A stretch of 64,000 nucleotides of DNA, from the NCBI RefSeq assembly GCF_010731815.2, contig NZ_AP022593.1, positions 3,658,001 through 3,722,000 on the forward strand. The letters run 5' to 3'. Each line of letters opens with the position of its first letter. Position 1 is the stretch's first letter. Source of the DNA: Mycolicibacterium arabiense. Its GTDB lineage: Bacteria > Actinomycetota > Actinomycetes > Mycobacteriales > Mycobacteriaceae. The notes beneath the pieces are model-generated. The model was not told the DNA's origin. It did not search any database and was given only the letters and a program-made list of their open reading frames with translations. Below are positions 7,761-16,770 of the stretch, piece after piece. The translations under genes and the position numbers were made by a program.

Positions 7761-8474
7761 CTACAACGCGAATGCGCGGGGCGGCCCGGCGAGGCTCGCC
7801 TTCGCCTCGACGCCCATCGGGTCCAAGATTTCGATCTCGTCGGCCTCGAGACCATCGAGCGCCAGTCGGACGAGATCCGCCGGGTCCATCACCGCGCCTT
7901 CTGCGAACTCGATGCCGTGGCGGTCGGCGAAGTCGAAGAGGGTTTGCGTACCGATCAGGCCGGGCACGAGCGCAACCACCTGAGTTCCCTGGTGCGACAG
8001 TTCGAGTCGTACTCCGTTGGTCAGACCCCACTGCGCCGACTTCGCGGCCGCGTAGGCCGTGTTCCCGTCGACGGTGTTCCACGCCGCCGCTGACAGCACG
8101 TTGAGGATGGCTCCGCCGCCGTTGCGCGCGAGGATGGGTGCGAACGCCCGGATCATGGCAAGGGTGCCGTAGAAGTTCGAGTCCATCGTCGACCGGATCG
8201 CGTTCATGTCTCCCGACACGAGGTTGCCACCCGCGGTGTCGGCGGCGTTGTTGATCAGCACGTCGACGTCGCCGGCCAGCTCGGCGATCGCGTCGACCGA
8301 CGACTGGTCGGTGATGTCGAGGCGAACCACCTCCGCGCCGGGAATGCTCACCTGTTCGGGACGGCGTGCAGTGGCGTAGACCTTGGCTCCGCGTTCGAGC
8401 AATTGCGTGGCGAAGTGGTGGCCAATTCCCCGATTCGACCCGGTCACCAGGGCGGTGGCGCCGTGCAACTTCAT
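7761..8474 (-). CDS. short-chain dehydrogenase/reductase (SDR)
   Basis: 237 residues. Start at ATG 8474 with GGAGGA upstream. NAD(P)-binding motif TGSNRGIG near residue 10, NNA motif in LINNAADTA, and catalytic YAAAK. The enzyme oxidises or reduces an unknown alcohol/carbonyl. It is divergent from the TetR gene at 8583, and two palindromes between them indicate that this TetR protein controls it. Confidence 0.88.
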   Translation of the reverse strand: MKLHGATALVTGSNRGIGHHFATQLLERGAKVYATARRPEQVSIPGAEVVRLDITDQSSVDAIAELAGDVDVLINNAADTAGGNLVSGDMNAIRSTMDSNFYGTLAMIRAFAPILARNGGGAILNVLSAAAWNTVDGNTAYAAAKSAQWGLTNGVRLELSHQGTQVVALVPGLIGTQTLFDFADRHGIEFAEGAVMDPADLVRLALDGLEADEIEILDPMGVEAKASLAGPPRAFAL

Positions 8475-8504
8475 CTGTCCTCCAGGCAGTTCGGACGTTC
8501 CGGA

Positions 8505-8528
8505 CAACATGACCGGTCGGTCATGTTG
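8505..8528. promoter_or_regulatory. TetR operator 1 (perfect inverted repeat)
   Basis: Arms CAACATGACC and GGTCATGTTG (10 bases each, perfect) around GGTC, centred between the divergent SDR and TetR genes. A second copy follows at 8547. Confidence 0.7.
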
Positions 8529-8546
8529 CTGCCACCAGGTTGGCAT

Positions 8547-8568
8547 AACATGACCGAGTGGTCAACTT
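8547..8568. promoter_or_regulatory. TetR operator 2 (imperfect copy)
   Basis: Left arm AACATGACC is identical to operator 1. A 4-base spacer GAGT precedes the right arm GGTCAACTT, with two mismatches against the mirror. It covers an in-frame ATG at 8550, an argument for the downstream GTG start of the TetR gene. Confidence 0.6.
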
Positions 8569-8582
8569 GGTACCCTCGAGCC

Positions 8583-9185
8583 GTGACCGCGTCCGACCGA
8601 CCCATCCGTGCAGACGCGGCACGCAACCGCGCGTCGCTGTTGGCTGCGGCCGAGGCTGAGTTCGCCGATCGTGGCCCGTCCGCATCGGTGGCCGACATCG
8701 CCCGCCGCGCCGGGGTGGCGAAGGGCACGGTGTTCCGGCACTTTCCGACCAAGGAGGATCTGATCGCCTCCATCGTGTGCGAGCACATCGCCGTGCTGGC
8801 CGAGGCCGCGCAGCGGCTGGCCGACTCGCCGGACGCGGGCGCCGCGCTTCTGGAGTTCCTGACCATCGCTGCCGACCAACGTCAGCGGCACGACCTGACG
8901 TTCCTGCAGTCGGCCAGCGATGGTGACCCCAGGGTGACCGAGGTTCGCGATGCGCTGCACGCGAACCTCGAAGTCCTGGTCGATCGAGCGCGCACCGCGG
9001 GCGCCATCCGAGACGACATCACCGAGGCCGACGTGTTCCTGATGATGTGCGCACCGATCCACATCGTCGAAAACCTCGCGGCGCCAGCGCCATTGCTGTG
9101 GCAGCGGTACCTGGCCATCATCTTCGACGGACTACGACCCGATGGCGCGCACCCTCTGCCGCAACCGGCGCCCGTCTCGCCTTGA
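8583..9185 (+). CDS. TetR-family repressor
   Basis: 200 residues from the GTG at 8583; the ATG at 8550 lies inside an operator copy. Helix-turn-helix at about residues 30-60 (SVADIARRAGVAKGTVFRHFPTKEDLI), followed by an all-helical ligand domain. Divergent from an SDR gene with two shared palindromes between, so it probably represses both. Ligand unknown, possibly the SDR substrate. Confidence 0.92.
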   Translation: MTASDRPIRADAARNRASLLAAAEAEFADRGPSASVADIARRAGVAKGTVFRHFPTKEDLIASIVCEHIAVLAEAAQRLADSPDAGAALLEFLTIAADQRQRHDLTFLQSASDGDPRVTEVRDALHANLEVLVDRARTAGAIRDDITEADVFLMMCAPIHIVENLAAPAPLLWQRYLAIIFDGLRPDGAHPLPQPAPVSP

Positions 9186-9216
9186 CGTGGCCGCGTCGCG
9201 CGGACACGGTGAGTAC

Positions 9217-10038
9217 TTACTGCGGGGAGGTCGGAATCTGAGATGGCATCTTGAGATCCGACTGTCCGCCGTCGACGAATAGCTCGGTGCCGGTGATGAA
9301 GCTGCTCTGGTCCGAGGCAAGGAAGAGCACGGCGGCCGCCAGTTCTTCAGGCCGACCCACGCGGCCCATCGGGATCCTGGCCGCTTCGCCGTCGAGCAGC
9401 TGTTGCCCCTGTCCTGCAGGAGCAAGTCCGGTGAGTCCCGGTGTCTCGATGGGGCCGGGGATGACGGTGTTGACCCGGATGCCGCGGGGGATGAGTTCGG
9501 TGGCCCAGGTCCGCCCGAATGATCGGATCGCGGCCTTCGTCGCGGCGTAGATGCTGAATGCCGGTGTGCCGTTGTAGGCCGCGGTGGATCCCGTCAGCAC
9601 GATCGACGCGCCGGGGTTCAAGAGCGCCAGCATGGTCTGCACTGTGAACAGGGTGCCGCCGACATTGGTGAGGAAGACCGAGTTGAACTGGTCGGCCGAT
9701 ATCTCCCCCAGTGCGGTGAACTCCCCACCACCTGCGTTGGCGAACAGGATGTCGAGGCCATGCCCGCGGGCGGAGATGGCTTGCGCCACCGCGGTCAGGT
9801 CGTCGACGTTGGACACGTCTGCGCGGATGCCGGTGGCACTGTCGCCGATGGTCGCGACTGCGGCGTCGATGGTGTCCTGATTGCGGCCGGTGAGGAACAC
9901 GTGTGCTCCTTCGGCGGCCAGACGCTGGGCGGTGGCCAGTCCGATTCCGGAGTTGCCTCCCGTCACGAGGGCCGTCTTCCCGTCGAGCTGGCGTCCGGTC
10001 GGAGTTGCCGTGATGGATGGTGTTTCGGAGCTGCTCAT
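9217..10038 (-). CDS. short-chain dehydrogenase/reductase (SDR)
   Basis: 273 residues from ATG 10038, preceded by AGGAAG. Cofactor motif TGGNSGIG, NAG motif in LFANAGGGEF, active site STAAYNGTPAFSIYAATK with catalytic Tyr and Lys, and C-terminal FITGTELFVDGG. Classical SDR of unknown substrate. It is divergent from a LysR gene, the usual layout for LysR control of the neighbour. Confidence 0.88.
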   Translation of the reverse strand: MSSSETPSITATPTGRQLDGKTALVTGGNSGIGLATAQRLAAEGAHVFLTGRNQDTIDAAVATIGDSATGIRADVSNVDDLTAVAQAISARGHGLDILFANAGGGEFTALGEISADQFNSVFLTNVGGTLFTVQTMLALLNPGASIVLTGSTAAYNGTPAFSIYAATKAAIRSFGRTWATELIPRGIRVNTVIPGPIETPGLTGLAPAGQGQQLLDGEAARIPMGRVGRPEELAAAVLFLASDQSSFITGTELFVDGGQSDLKMPSQIPTSPQ

Positions 10039-10201
10039 GGCGTCGGCTTCCTGATTGATCGTGGGCGCCCAGGTCGGGGCCTCGACGCTCATCGTGCGTG
10101 GCGCGTGGTGGGTAGAAAAAGAGTTCGTCGGTGAACGCACTCATCGACCAGGACGACTAATGCGCCGCTGACCCGGTCAGCGAGCACTACCCTCTTGATG
10201 C

Positions 10202-11128
10202 ATGGAGCTTCGGCAGCTCGAAGCGTTCGTGGCAGTCGCCACTGAGTTGCACTTCGGGCGTGCGGCCGAGCAATTGGGCATTGGTCAGCCCACGCTCAGC
10301 GATCTCATCCGCCGGATGGAACGCGAGCTGGGTGCTCCGCTGCTGACCCGCACCACCCGCAAGGTCGCGTTGACCGGAGCCGGGCAGGAACTTCTTGGTC
10401 GGGCCAAGGTCATTCTCGACGAAGTGGCTGCCGCTGCGGCCGCCGTGCGGCGCACCGCCAAGGGGGAGACCGGCACGGTCCGGGTTGCCATCACACCGCC
10501 GGTGGCGCCCGTGCTGGCGCCACATCTCGTCGGCGCCGCCAGCGAGTACCTGCCGGGCGTGACGTTGACGGTGCAACGCATGTGGCTGCCCGATCTCACG
10601 CGGGCCATGGCCGATGGCACCGTAGACGTGGCGATTAGCTGCGCCCGGCTGCCCGACGCACCAGGCGTCGTCAACACCGTCTTCTGCAGTGAGCCCCTCC
10701 TCGTGGGGCTGCGGTCGGACCACCACCTTGCCGCCACCGACGAGGTAGCGCTCGGCGATTTGGCGCAGCACCGCCTTGCGGTTCCCAATGACACGCTCTT
10801 TCCGGCCCTCGCACTGGCCCAGCGCCAAGCGCTGGACTCGGTGGGTATTTCTCCTCCGGTCGTCCTCTTGGAGGCGACGGACCTATCGGCCGCGGGCTGG
10901 ACGAACCAGCCCGAAGCGACGTGGATACTGCTCCCGTCATCACTGGGTACGCCGCCGGCAACCACCGTCCGACCGGTCATTCCTGCGCTGCGGATTCCGT
11001 ACACCCTGCAGTGGAGCCCCGAGCGGGCGCAGACCGCGGCGATCGCCCGCTTCGTCCGGCTGGCCCTGACCCACGACGTCCCCGCGGGTTGGCGACTCGA
11101 GACCGGACACTTGCGACACCGCGACTGA
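10202..11128 (+). CDS. LysR-family transcriptional regulator
   Basis: 308 residues, full family length. N-terminal winged helix (MELRQLEAFVAVATELHFGRAAEQLG, SQPTLSDLIRRMERELG split by the usual turn) followed by the periplasmic-binding-like effector domain (GTVRVAITPPVAP onwards). Divergent from the SDR gene at 9217-10038 with 163 bases between, so it likely activates or represses that gene and itself. Inducer unknown. Confidence 0.92.
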   Translation: MELRQLEAFVAVATELHFGRAAEQLGIGQPTLSDLIRRMERELGAPLLTRTTRKVALTGAGQELLGRAKVILDEVAAAAAAVRRTAKGETGTVRVAITPPVAPVLAPHLVGAASEYLPGVTLTVQRMWLPDLTRAMADGTVDVAISCARLPDAPGVVNTVFCSEPLLVGLRSDHHLAATDEVALGDLAQHRLAVPNDTLFPALALAQRQALDSVGISPPVVLLEATDLSAAGWTNQPEATWILLPSSLGTPPATTVRPVIPALRIPYTLQWSPERAQTAAIARFVRLALTHDVPAGWRLETGHLRHRD

Positions 11129-11184
11129 TCGAACGAACGGCGCGGCACCCGGGCGTGCCCTCGGCAGCGGGCGATTGATCGATC

Positions 11185-11194
11185 CAATCGATTG
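11185..11194. promoter_or_regulatory. palindrome upstream of TauE-type gene
   Basis: CAATCGATTG is a perfect 10-base palindrome, flanked by two direct copies of GATTGATC (11173-11180 and 11190-11197). It lies about 90 bases before the transporter start and may be a regulator site. Confidence 0.3.
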
Positions 11195-11282
11195 ATCCCC
11201 GCACGAGATGGCTCTTTTTACACCACGGCGCAGCGCGCACGCTTCGAAGCAACGTCCTCACCAGCGCCCGTAGGAGCCACCC

Positions 11283-12137
11283 GTGACCACTGCACCGACA
11301 ACCACTACGGCACCGGCGGGAGACGCCGTCGTCCCGCTCGCCACGGGCAGCGGTTCGCCATGGCGCGTCCTGGTGGTCGTGGGCGCGATCGGCGGGGTCC
11401 TGTCCGGGTTGTTCGCGATCGGCGGCGCCATCCTGATGGTGCCGCTGCTGGTGTGGCGCGGCGGCATGGATCAGCGTCGAGCGGCGGCCACGTCGCTCGT
11501 GGCGATCATCCCAACCGCAGTGGTCAGTTCTGCGGCGTACCTCGTCCACGCCGACGTCGACATCGCCGCCGCAGGACTGATCTCGGCAGGCGCAATCGGC
11601 GGCGCCGTCGTCGGTAGTCGCCTCCTTCGCCGGCTGCCCATGACGTGGCTGCGATGGACGTTCATCGCATTCCTGCTTCTCACCGCAGCCCACCTGCTGA
11701 TCGCCGTCCCCGAACCCGGCCATCGCGTGGGCTTTTCGCTCGCCGTCGCAATCGGGTACCTCGGTCTCGGCGTCCTTACTGGCGTCGCGTCGGGTCTCTT
11801 CGGCATCGGTGGCGCCATCATCTCCGTGCCACTGCTGGGATCGGTCTTCGCGCTGAGCGATGCGGTCGCCAAGGGCACGGCCCTGCTGGTCAGCATTCCG
11901 ACCAGCCTGGCGGGCACCATCAGCAACCGCCACGGCAGCAATGCCGTCGACGTCCGCGCCGGTCTGATCCTCGGTGTCACCGCTGCGGTGACGTCGGTAC
12001 CCGCGGTGTACGTGGCAGTCAGCCTGCCGAACAAGGTGTCGTCGGTGACGTTCGCGGTGCTCCTGATCGCGATCGCGATCCAATTGAGCATCAAGGCCGT
12101 TCGCGCCAGCGGCGTCGAATCACCACGCACGCACTAG
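11283..12137 (+). CDS. TauE/SafE-family (TSUP) membrane transporter
   Basis: 284 residues. GTG start with TAGGAG eight bases upstream. Two homologous halves each begin with a glycine-rich helix: GVLSGLFAIGGAILMVPLL near residue 40 and GVASGLFGIGGAIISVPLL near 170, the internal repeat of TauE/SafE carriers with eight or so helices. Family members export or import sulfite, sulfoacetate or other small organic anions. It is followed after 37 bases by the chloroperoxidase-like hydrolase, likely co-transcribed. Confidence 0.9.
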   Translation: MTTAPTTTTAPAGDAVVPLATGSGSPWRVLVVVGAIGGVLSGLFAIGGAILMVPLLVWRGGMDQRRAAATSLVAIIPTAVVSSAAYLVHADVDIAAAGLISAGAIGGAVVGSRLLRRLPMTWLRWTFIAFLLLTAAHLLIAVPEPGHRVGFSLAVAIGYLGLGVLTGVASGLFGIGGAIISVPLLGSVFALSDAVAKGTALLVSIPTSLAGTISNRHGSNAVDVRAGLILGVTAAVTSVPAVYVAVSLPNKVSSVTFAVLLIAIAIQLSIKAVRASGVESPRTH

Positions 12138-12174
12138 CCAAACGCATCTTCGTCAACCTAGAAAGGCAGACCCT

Positions 12175-12999
12175 ATGCCCATCATCACCACCGCCGACGG
12201 CGTCGACATCTTCTACAAGGACTGGGGGTCGGGACAGCCCATCGTGTTCAGCCACGGTTGGCCGCTCTCATCCGATGACTGGGACAACCAGATGCTGTTC
12301 TTCTTGTCCCGGGGCTACCGGGTGATCGCGGCCGATCGCCGCGGGCACGGCCGCTCGAGCCAGGTCGCCGACGGCCACGATGCCGACCACTACGCCGACG
12401 ACCTCCTCGCCGTCGTCGAACACCTCGACCTACGCGACGTCATTCACGTCGGGCACTCCACTGGCGGCGGCGAAGTCACCCGGTTCCTGGGCCGCCACGG
12501 TGAGTCCCGCGCGTCGAAGGCCGTACTCATCTCCGCGGTACCCCCGCTGATGGTGCAAACGGATGCCAACCCCGAGGGTCTGCCCAAATCCGCGTTCGAC
12601 GACCTGCAAGCCCAACTCGCCGCCAACCGATCGACGTTCTACCGCGACGTGGCGTCAGGACCCTTCTACGGATTCAACCGCGACGGTGTCGACCCGAACG
12701 AAGCCGTCATCGCCAACTGGTGGCGCCAAGGCATGATGGGCGGCGCCAAAGCCCACTACGACGGCATCGTCGCGTTCTCCCAAACCGACTTCACCGAGGA
12801 CCTGAAGAAGATCACGATTCCCACCCTCATGATCCACAGCCGAGACGATCAAATCGTGCCCTACGTCGCCGCCGGCCCGAAATCCGCAGAGCTCCTGCAG
12901 AACAGCACTCTGATCACCTACGAGGACTTCCCCCACGGCATGCCCACCACGCACGCCGACATCGTCAACGCCGACATCCTCGCGTTCCTCGAGAACTAG
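12175..12999 (+). CDS. alpha/beta hydrolase, non-heme chloroperoxidase-like
   Basis: 274 residues, the usual length for cofactor-free haloperoxidase/esterase proteins. Oxyanion region FSHGWPLSSDDWD, nucleophile elbow GHSTGG with Ser95, acid Asp in MIHSRDDQIVP and His in FPHGMP near the C-terminus. No signal peptide. These enzymes are esterases/perhydrolases that can make peracids in vitro; the natural substrate is unknown. Start ATG preceded by AAAGG. Confidence 0.9.
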   Translation: MPIITTADGVDIFYKDWGSGQPIVFSHGWPLSSDDWDNQMLFFLSRGYRVIAADRRGHGRSSQVADGHDADHYADDLLAVVEHLDLRDVIHVGHSTGGGEVTRFLGRHGESRASKAVLISAVPPLMVQTDANPEGLPKSAFDDLQAQLAANRSTFYRDVASGPFYGFNRDGVDPNEAVIANWWRQGMMGGAKAHYDGIVAFSQTDFTEDLKKITIPTLMIHSRDDQIVPYVAAGPKSAELLQNSTLITYEDFPHGMPTTHADIVNADILAFLEN

Positions 13000-13100
13000 A
13001 AGTCATGGTCGCTGCCTGACCCATAGTCGAACCGCGTTCTCGCGTGGAACGCCGGCGCCGGAGACCCGGGCGAAAATTGACGCCGTTGACACACACCGAT

Positions 13101-13112
13101 GTTCGGCCGAAC
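13101..13112. promoter_or_regulatory. 12-base palindrome upstream of secreted protein gene
   Basis: GTTCGGCCGAAC, perfect palindrome, ten bases after a TTGACA (13086-13091). In the 219-base gap between the hydrolase and the exported protein this is the only notable structure. It could be an operator or a weak hairpin. Confidence 0.3.
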
Positions 13113-13218
13113 GGGCCAGGAGACCACGCCCTCTCGGAGTAGACATCGCCGGTGTCAGTTCGTAGCCTTGCCCGGGACGTCGACAGCAGGGCCGGCATCG
13201 GTCCTCGAGCGAAGGATC

Positions 13219-14301
13219 GTGACAAGCCGAATGACCCGGGTGCGCCATTCACTCCGGCGAGCGGCGTACGGTTCGGCAGCTCTGGCACTGGCCTGGACTG
13301 TGTCGATGGGCGGTGTCAGTGCGGACCCCGCGGCCGACGCACTGGCCAAGCTCAACGAGTTGTCCCAGCAAGCGGTGAAGAGCCGCGAGGCCGTGACGGC
13401 CGCCCAGCGCGACGCCGACACCAAGGCGGCCGAGCTGGCAGCGGCCGAAGACCGCCGTCGTGGCGACCTCGCGGCGCTGGAGGCCGCCAACTCACAGCTA
13501 GCGCCCTTTCAAGCCGCTGTCGACAGGATCGCGGCGATGAACTACACGAGCGGCCGCAATGGTCAGGCCGCCGCGGTGCTCACGGCCAACTCCCCGCAAC
13601 AATTGATCGATCAGCTGTCGATGCAACGGACGGTGGGCGCTGGTATCGCCGACCAATTGGCAGCGTTCCGCTCGGCACGTGAGCGCGCCGCTACTGCCGC
13701 CCAAGCGTCTGAGCGATCGGCCGCCGAGGCCAGCACCGCGGCCGAGTCCGCTGCTGCCGTGCGCGCAGAACTGCAGTCCAAGCTGAAGGAGCTGCTCCGC
13801 AAGATCGCCGCGGCAGAGTCTCAGTACTCGGCGCTGACTCCGCAGCAGCGGGCGGTGGTCGACGCGGCCCCGCCGATAGCGGCCCTGCCCGGCGTGCCTC
13901 CCGGCGACCTCGCACCGCCTCCGGCCGCCGCCGTCCCGGAGATCGCCGAGTCATTGCCCGTCGGCGTCGCGTCGGAGGCGGGCATGCAGCCCAACACGAT
14001 CCTCGCGGCCCGCGCGGTCAGCGCGCAGTTCCCCCAGATCGCCGAGATCGACGGGGTCCGTCCGGACTCCAAGCCGTGGCACCCCAGTGGGCTGGCAATC
14101 GACATCATGATCCCGAACCCCGAGAGCCCCGAAGGCATCGCGCTCGGCGATCAAATACTCGCGTTCGCGATGAGCAATGCCGGCCGGTTCGGGTTGCAGG
14201 ACGTGATCTGGCGCGGCACCTACTACACGCCGGCCGGCCCGCAAGCATCCGGCTACGGCCACTACGACCACGTGCACATCACCACGACGCCACGTCGGTA
14301 G
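13219..14301 (+). CDS. exported coiled-coil protein with C-terminal ARB_07466-like/peptidase-like domain
   Basis: About 360 residues from GTG 13219 (ATG 13231 is the alternative). Signal peptide in the first 35 residues (basic RHSLRR, hydrophobic core, cleavage near VSA-DP). Residues about 40-200 are Ala/Glu/Arg-rich coiled coil as in mycobacterial cell-wall hydrolase cofactors (RipA-type N-termini). A Pro-rich linker leads to a compact domain with HPSGLAIDIMIPNP and YGHYDHVHITTTP, whose His/Asp pattern resembles metal-binding VldE/ARB_07466-like or M15-like domains. Likely acts in the envelope; catalysis is unproven. Confidence 0.75.
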   Translation: MTSRMTRVRHSLRRAAYGSAALALAWTVSMGGVSADPAADALAKLNELSQQAVKSREAVTAAQRDADTKAAELAAAEDRRRGDLAALEAANSQLAPFQAAVDRIAAMNYTSGRNGQAAAVLTANSPQQLIDQLSMQRTVGAGIADQLAAFRSARERAATAAQASERSAAEASTAAESAAAVRAELQSKLKELLRKIAAAESQYSALTPQQRAVVDAAPPIAALPGVPPGDLAPPPAAAVPEIAESLPVGVASEAGMQPNTILAARAVSAQFPQIAEIDGVRPDSKPWHPSGLAIDIMIPNPESPEGIALGDQILAFAMSNAGRFGLQDVIWRGTYYTPAGPQASGYGHYDHVHITTTPRR

Positions 14302-14312
14302 CGGTTACCCGC

Positions 14313-15080
14313 TTACGGGTGCAGGCTCCACTGTCCGACGTCGGCGGCCAGCACGTCGTTGACGTCGACGCGGATGCCGCCGACCACTGGTCCCGGATTC
14401 GAGGCGGTGTCGATGATGCGCTGGTAGAGCACTGCGCCGGGGTAGATCTGACCGCCGGACCACGACCGGGTCTGCCAGGCCCACACGCGGCCGGGTGTGC
14501 TCGACCTTCCGATGACACCGTCGGCAACTGCCCACTGACAGGCCCTGATGCCCCCGTAGATTCCGGTGCGCAGCTCGCCGATGACCGAATTGATCCCGCG
14601 GAACCACGGCAGCACGACGTTGTTCCACGTCTCGCGGTCGACGTCGTCATCGACGCTGAAGTAGATCGGGGCGCTCTGGCCGCCGCCGGCTGCGGTGTGC
14701 AACTGCCAGGCCGTGCGTGCATCGGCGACACCGCCCGGGAATCCGCGGGTGAAGTCCGACGGCGCCGTCCCGCCCGGCTTGCCGTACTGGAAGTTACTGA
14801 CGATGGCCAAACCGGCCGCGGCCAGCGATCGCGCATAGGGCAGGGTGATCGGTTTCGCGCCGAACGACGAGCCAGGTCGCGAGGTCGAGACGTAGTTGAT
14901 CACCCCGGCGTGCCCGGCGGCGCGAATGTCCTGCGCCGGGATCTGGCGCATCGCGAAGTCGATGAGCGTGGAGCCGGCGGCCGCGGCCGGGGGCGCGAAG
15001 GCACCCGTCGCCGCGCCGAGCCCAGCCATCGCCGACGCTGCGGTGGCGTAGCGCAGGGCGTCACGCCGGGATATCGGCAC
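14313..15080 (-). CDS. Tat-exported DUF1906 glycoside-hydrolase-like protein (Rv2525c-like)
   Basis: 255 residues. A twin-arginine signal (ISRRDALRY, Ala-rich core ending near AAAA) is followed by the DUF1906 domain: DFAMRQIPAQDIRAAGH, GVINYVS, IVSNFQYG, PIYFSVDDDVD, GIYGGI, VWAWQTRSW and final DVNDVLAADVGQW. The acidic residues of the TIM-barrel active site are visible in SVDDDVD. Rv2525c is the characterised relative, Tat-secreted and linked to cell-wall properties. It converges with the exported coiled-coil gene, 11 bases apart. Confidence 0.88.
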   Translation of the reverse strand: MPISRRDALRYATAASAMAGLGAATGAFAPPAAAAGSTLIDFAMRQIPAQDIRAAGHAGVINYVSTSRPGSSFGAKPITLPYARSLAAAGLAIVSNFQYGKPGGTAPSDFTRGFPGGVADARTAWQLHTAAGGGQSAPIYFSVDDDVDRETWNNVVLPWFRGINSVIGELRTGIYGGIRACQWAVADGVIGRSSTPGRVWAWQTRSWSGGQIYPGAVLYQRIIDTASNPGPVVGGIRVDVNDVLAADVGQWSLHP

Positions 15081-15172
15081 GGGGCGATGTTAACAATGGG
15101 ACCGATGTGACTGGAGTATTGAGCGGTGCGCATGTCGCAGTCGAGGCCGCACTGTGGGCCACCGCGGCTTCG

Positions 15173-15784
15173 TCACCGACGTTTGAGGTCCTTCGAGTTC
15201 GACGCCAATACTTCGTCGGACAGTTCCGGATCGGCCTTGGCGATCGCGCGGGCGATGAGTTGCGCGCCGACCATTTGGCTGAACAACGCAATGGCCTGCT
15301 CGCGTGCCCTGCGTGCATCGAGTTTGACGTTGCCCTGCTTGGCGCTGGCCTGGAGTAGGTCGGTGATCGCGGCCAGGTAGCCCTGCAGCCCGCGCCGGTA
15401 CTCCTCCTGTGCCGAAACCCCGTGCCGACCGGCATCGGCGGCCAGGGCAGACGACGCGCATCCGTCTTCGGGATGGTCGCGGTGGTGGGTGCTCAGGTAG
15501 CTGTCGATGATGGCGTTCAGGGCCGCCCGGCCGGAGCGGGGGTGCGCGCCGATCAGAGCGTCGACGTGGCCGAGGGAGGCAGTGAAGCCTTGGTTGAGGA
15601 CTTCGAGCGCGAGGTCGTCCTTGGAAGCGAAGTGGTTGTAGAACCCGCCATGGGTCATCCCGGCCGTCTTCATCACCTCGTCGATGCCGACTCCGTCGAT
15701 GCCGTGGGCGCGGAAGCCCTGGCCGGCGGCGGCCACGATGCGCTCGCGGTTGCGCTCCTTCTGCTGCCGTGACACTCGAGGCAC
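15173..15784 (-). CDS. TetR-family regulator
   Basis: 203 residues from the GTG at 15784, preceded by GGAAGGGAAG; reading further upstream has no start signal. Helix-turn-helix with GIDEVMKTAGMTHGGFYNHFASKDDL, the subtype with a His-Gly-Gly-Phe-Tyr recognition helix. Divergent from the SDR gene at 15966 with several ATGACG/CGTCAT-type repeats between. It likely represses that gene in the absence of a ligand. Confidence 0.9.
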   Translation of the reverse strand: MPRVSRQQKERNRERIVAAAGQGFRAHGIDGVGIDEVMKTAGMTHGGFYNHFASKDDLALEVLNQGFTASLGHVDALIGAHPRSGRAALNAIIDSYLSTHHRDHPEDGCASSALAADAGRHGVSAQEEYRRGLQGYLAAITDLLQASAKQGNVKLDARRAREQAIALFSQMVGAQLIARAIAKADPELSDEVLASNSKDLKRR

Positions 15785-15922
15785 TCGACACTTCCCTTCC
15801 CGCCGTGGATCGCGATCAATCAATGGTGATCGTCATCAATCGATGCTAGAGCACCCAGGCTTCGTCGGGTACAAAAGCGTGCATTTGACGCTATTGATGA
15901 CGCGTGACATCTTTAGAAGGTG

Positions 15923-15936
15923 ATGACGGACGTCAT
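15923..15936. promoter_or_regulatory. putative TetR operator
   Basis: Arms ATGACG and CGTCAT around GA, 30 bases upstream of the SDR start. Related GATGACG/CGTCATC sequences recur at about 15830 and 15895 in the same divergent region. Confidence 0.45.
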
Positions 15937-15965
15937 TCAATACGAAATACCGGAGGAGAGAATCC

Positions 15966-16760
15966 GTGACCACACCCGTCGTAGCTCCCGCAGTACCCTC
16001 CAACCCCATCGGTGACCTGTCGGGGAAGACCGCCGTCATCACCGGTGGGAGCAAGGGCATTGGCGCGGCCACCGTGGCTCGCTTCGTCGACGGAGGTGCA
16101 CGCGTCGTGACATCCGGTCGCTCGCAACCCGACTCACTGCCCCCGGGTGTCGAGTACGTGGTCGCCGACGTGGCCACTCCCGACGGCGTCGATCAACTGG
16201 CCCGACGGGTTCGGGAGATCCTCGGCGACGTCGACATCATCGTCAACAATGCGGGCGCGTCCACACCGCACCTGGGCGGCGTGCTCGCCATCGACGACGC
16301 AGAGTGGGTCAGCGATCTCGGCATCAACTTCCTTGCCGCCGTTCGACTCAACGCCGCACTGCTCCCCGCGATGTATACCCGCGGCAGGGGTTCGATCGTC
16401 AACGTGTCCTCGGCGGTGACGCTGAGCCCGCCCGCGCCGATGCTGCACTACGCCAGCGCGAAGGCCGCCTTGGCCACCTACACCACGGGCCTAGCTGCGG
16501 AAGCCGGGCCGCGAGGTGTGCGCGTCAACACCGTCACTCCCGGCAACGTCGTCTCGCCCGGTGCCGATGCCGTTCGGCGAGCGATCATCGACGCCGTGGG
16601 CGCGGACACCGCAGAGGCGGGAGGCATCCCGATCCCACTCGGCCGGATGGGTGAAGCATCAGACATCGCCGAAGCCATCGCATTCCTCGCCTCCGACCGC
16701 GCGGCATGGATCACCGCCAGCAATCTCGTCGTTGATGGCGGCCAGGTGCAGACGAGGTGA
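15966..16760 (+). CDS. short-chain dehydrogenase/reductase (SDR)
   Basis: 264 residues. GTG start with GGAGGAG nine bases upstream. Cofactor motif TGGSKGIG, NNAG in IIVNNAGAST, catalytic Ser in NVSSAVTLS, YASAK active site and C-terminal NLVVDGGQ. Ordinary classical SDR of unknown substrate, divergent from and probably regulated by the TetR gene at 15173-15784. Confidence 0.9.
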   Translation: MTTPVVAPAVPSNPIGDLSGKTAVITGGSKGIGAATVARFVDGGARVVTSGRSQPDSLPPGVEYVVADVATPDGVDQLARRVREILGDVDIIVNNAGASTPHLGGVLAIDDAEWVSDLGINFLAAVRLNAALLPAMYTRGRGSIVNVSSAVTLSPPAPMLHYASAKAALATYTTGLAAEAGPRGVRVNTVTPGNVVSPGADAVRRAIIDAVGADTAEAGGIPIPLGRMGEASDIAEAIAFLASDRAAWITASNLVVDGGQVQTR

Positions 16761-16770
16761 CCGCCCCGGG

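Noticed and set aside
13101..13112. LexA/SOS box
   Set aside because: GTTCGGCCGAAC has GTTCG/CGAAC in the opposite arrangement and spacing to the mycobacterial SOS box.
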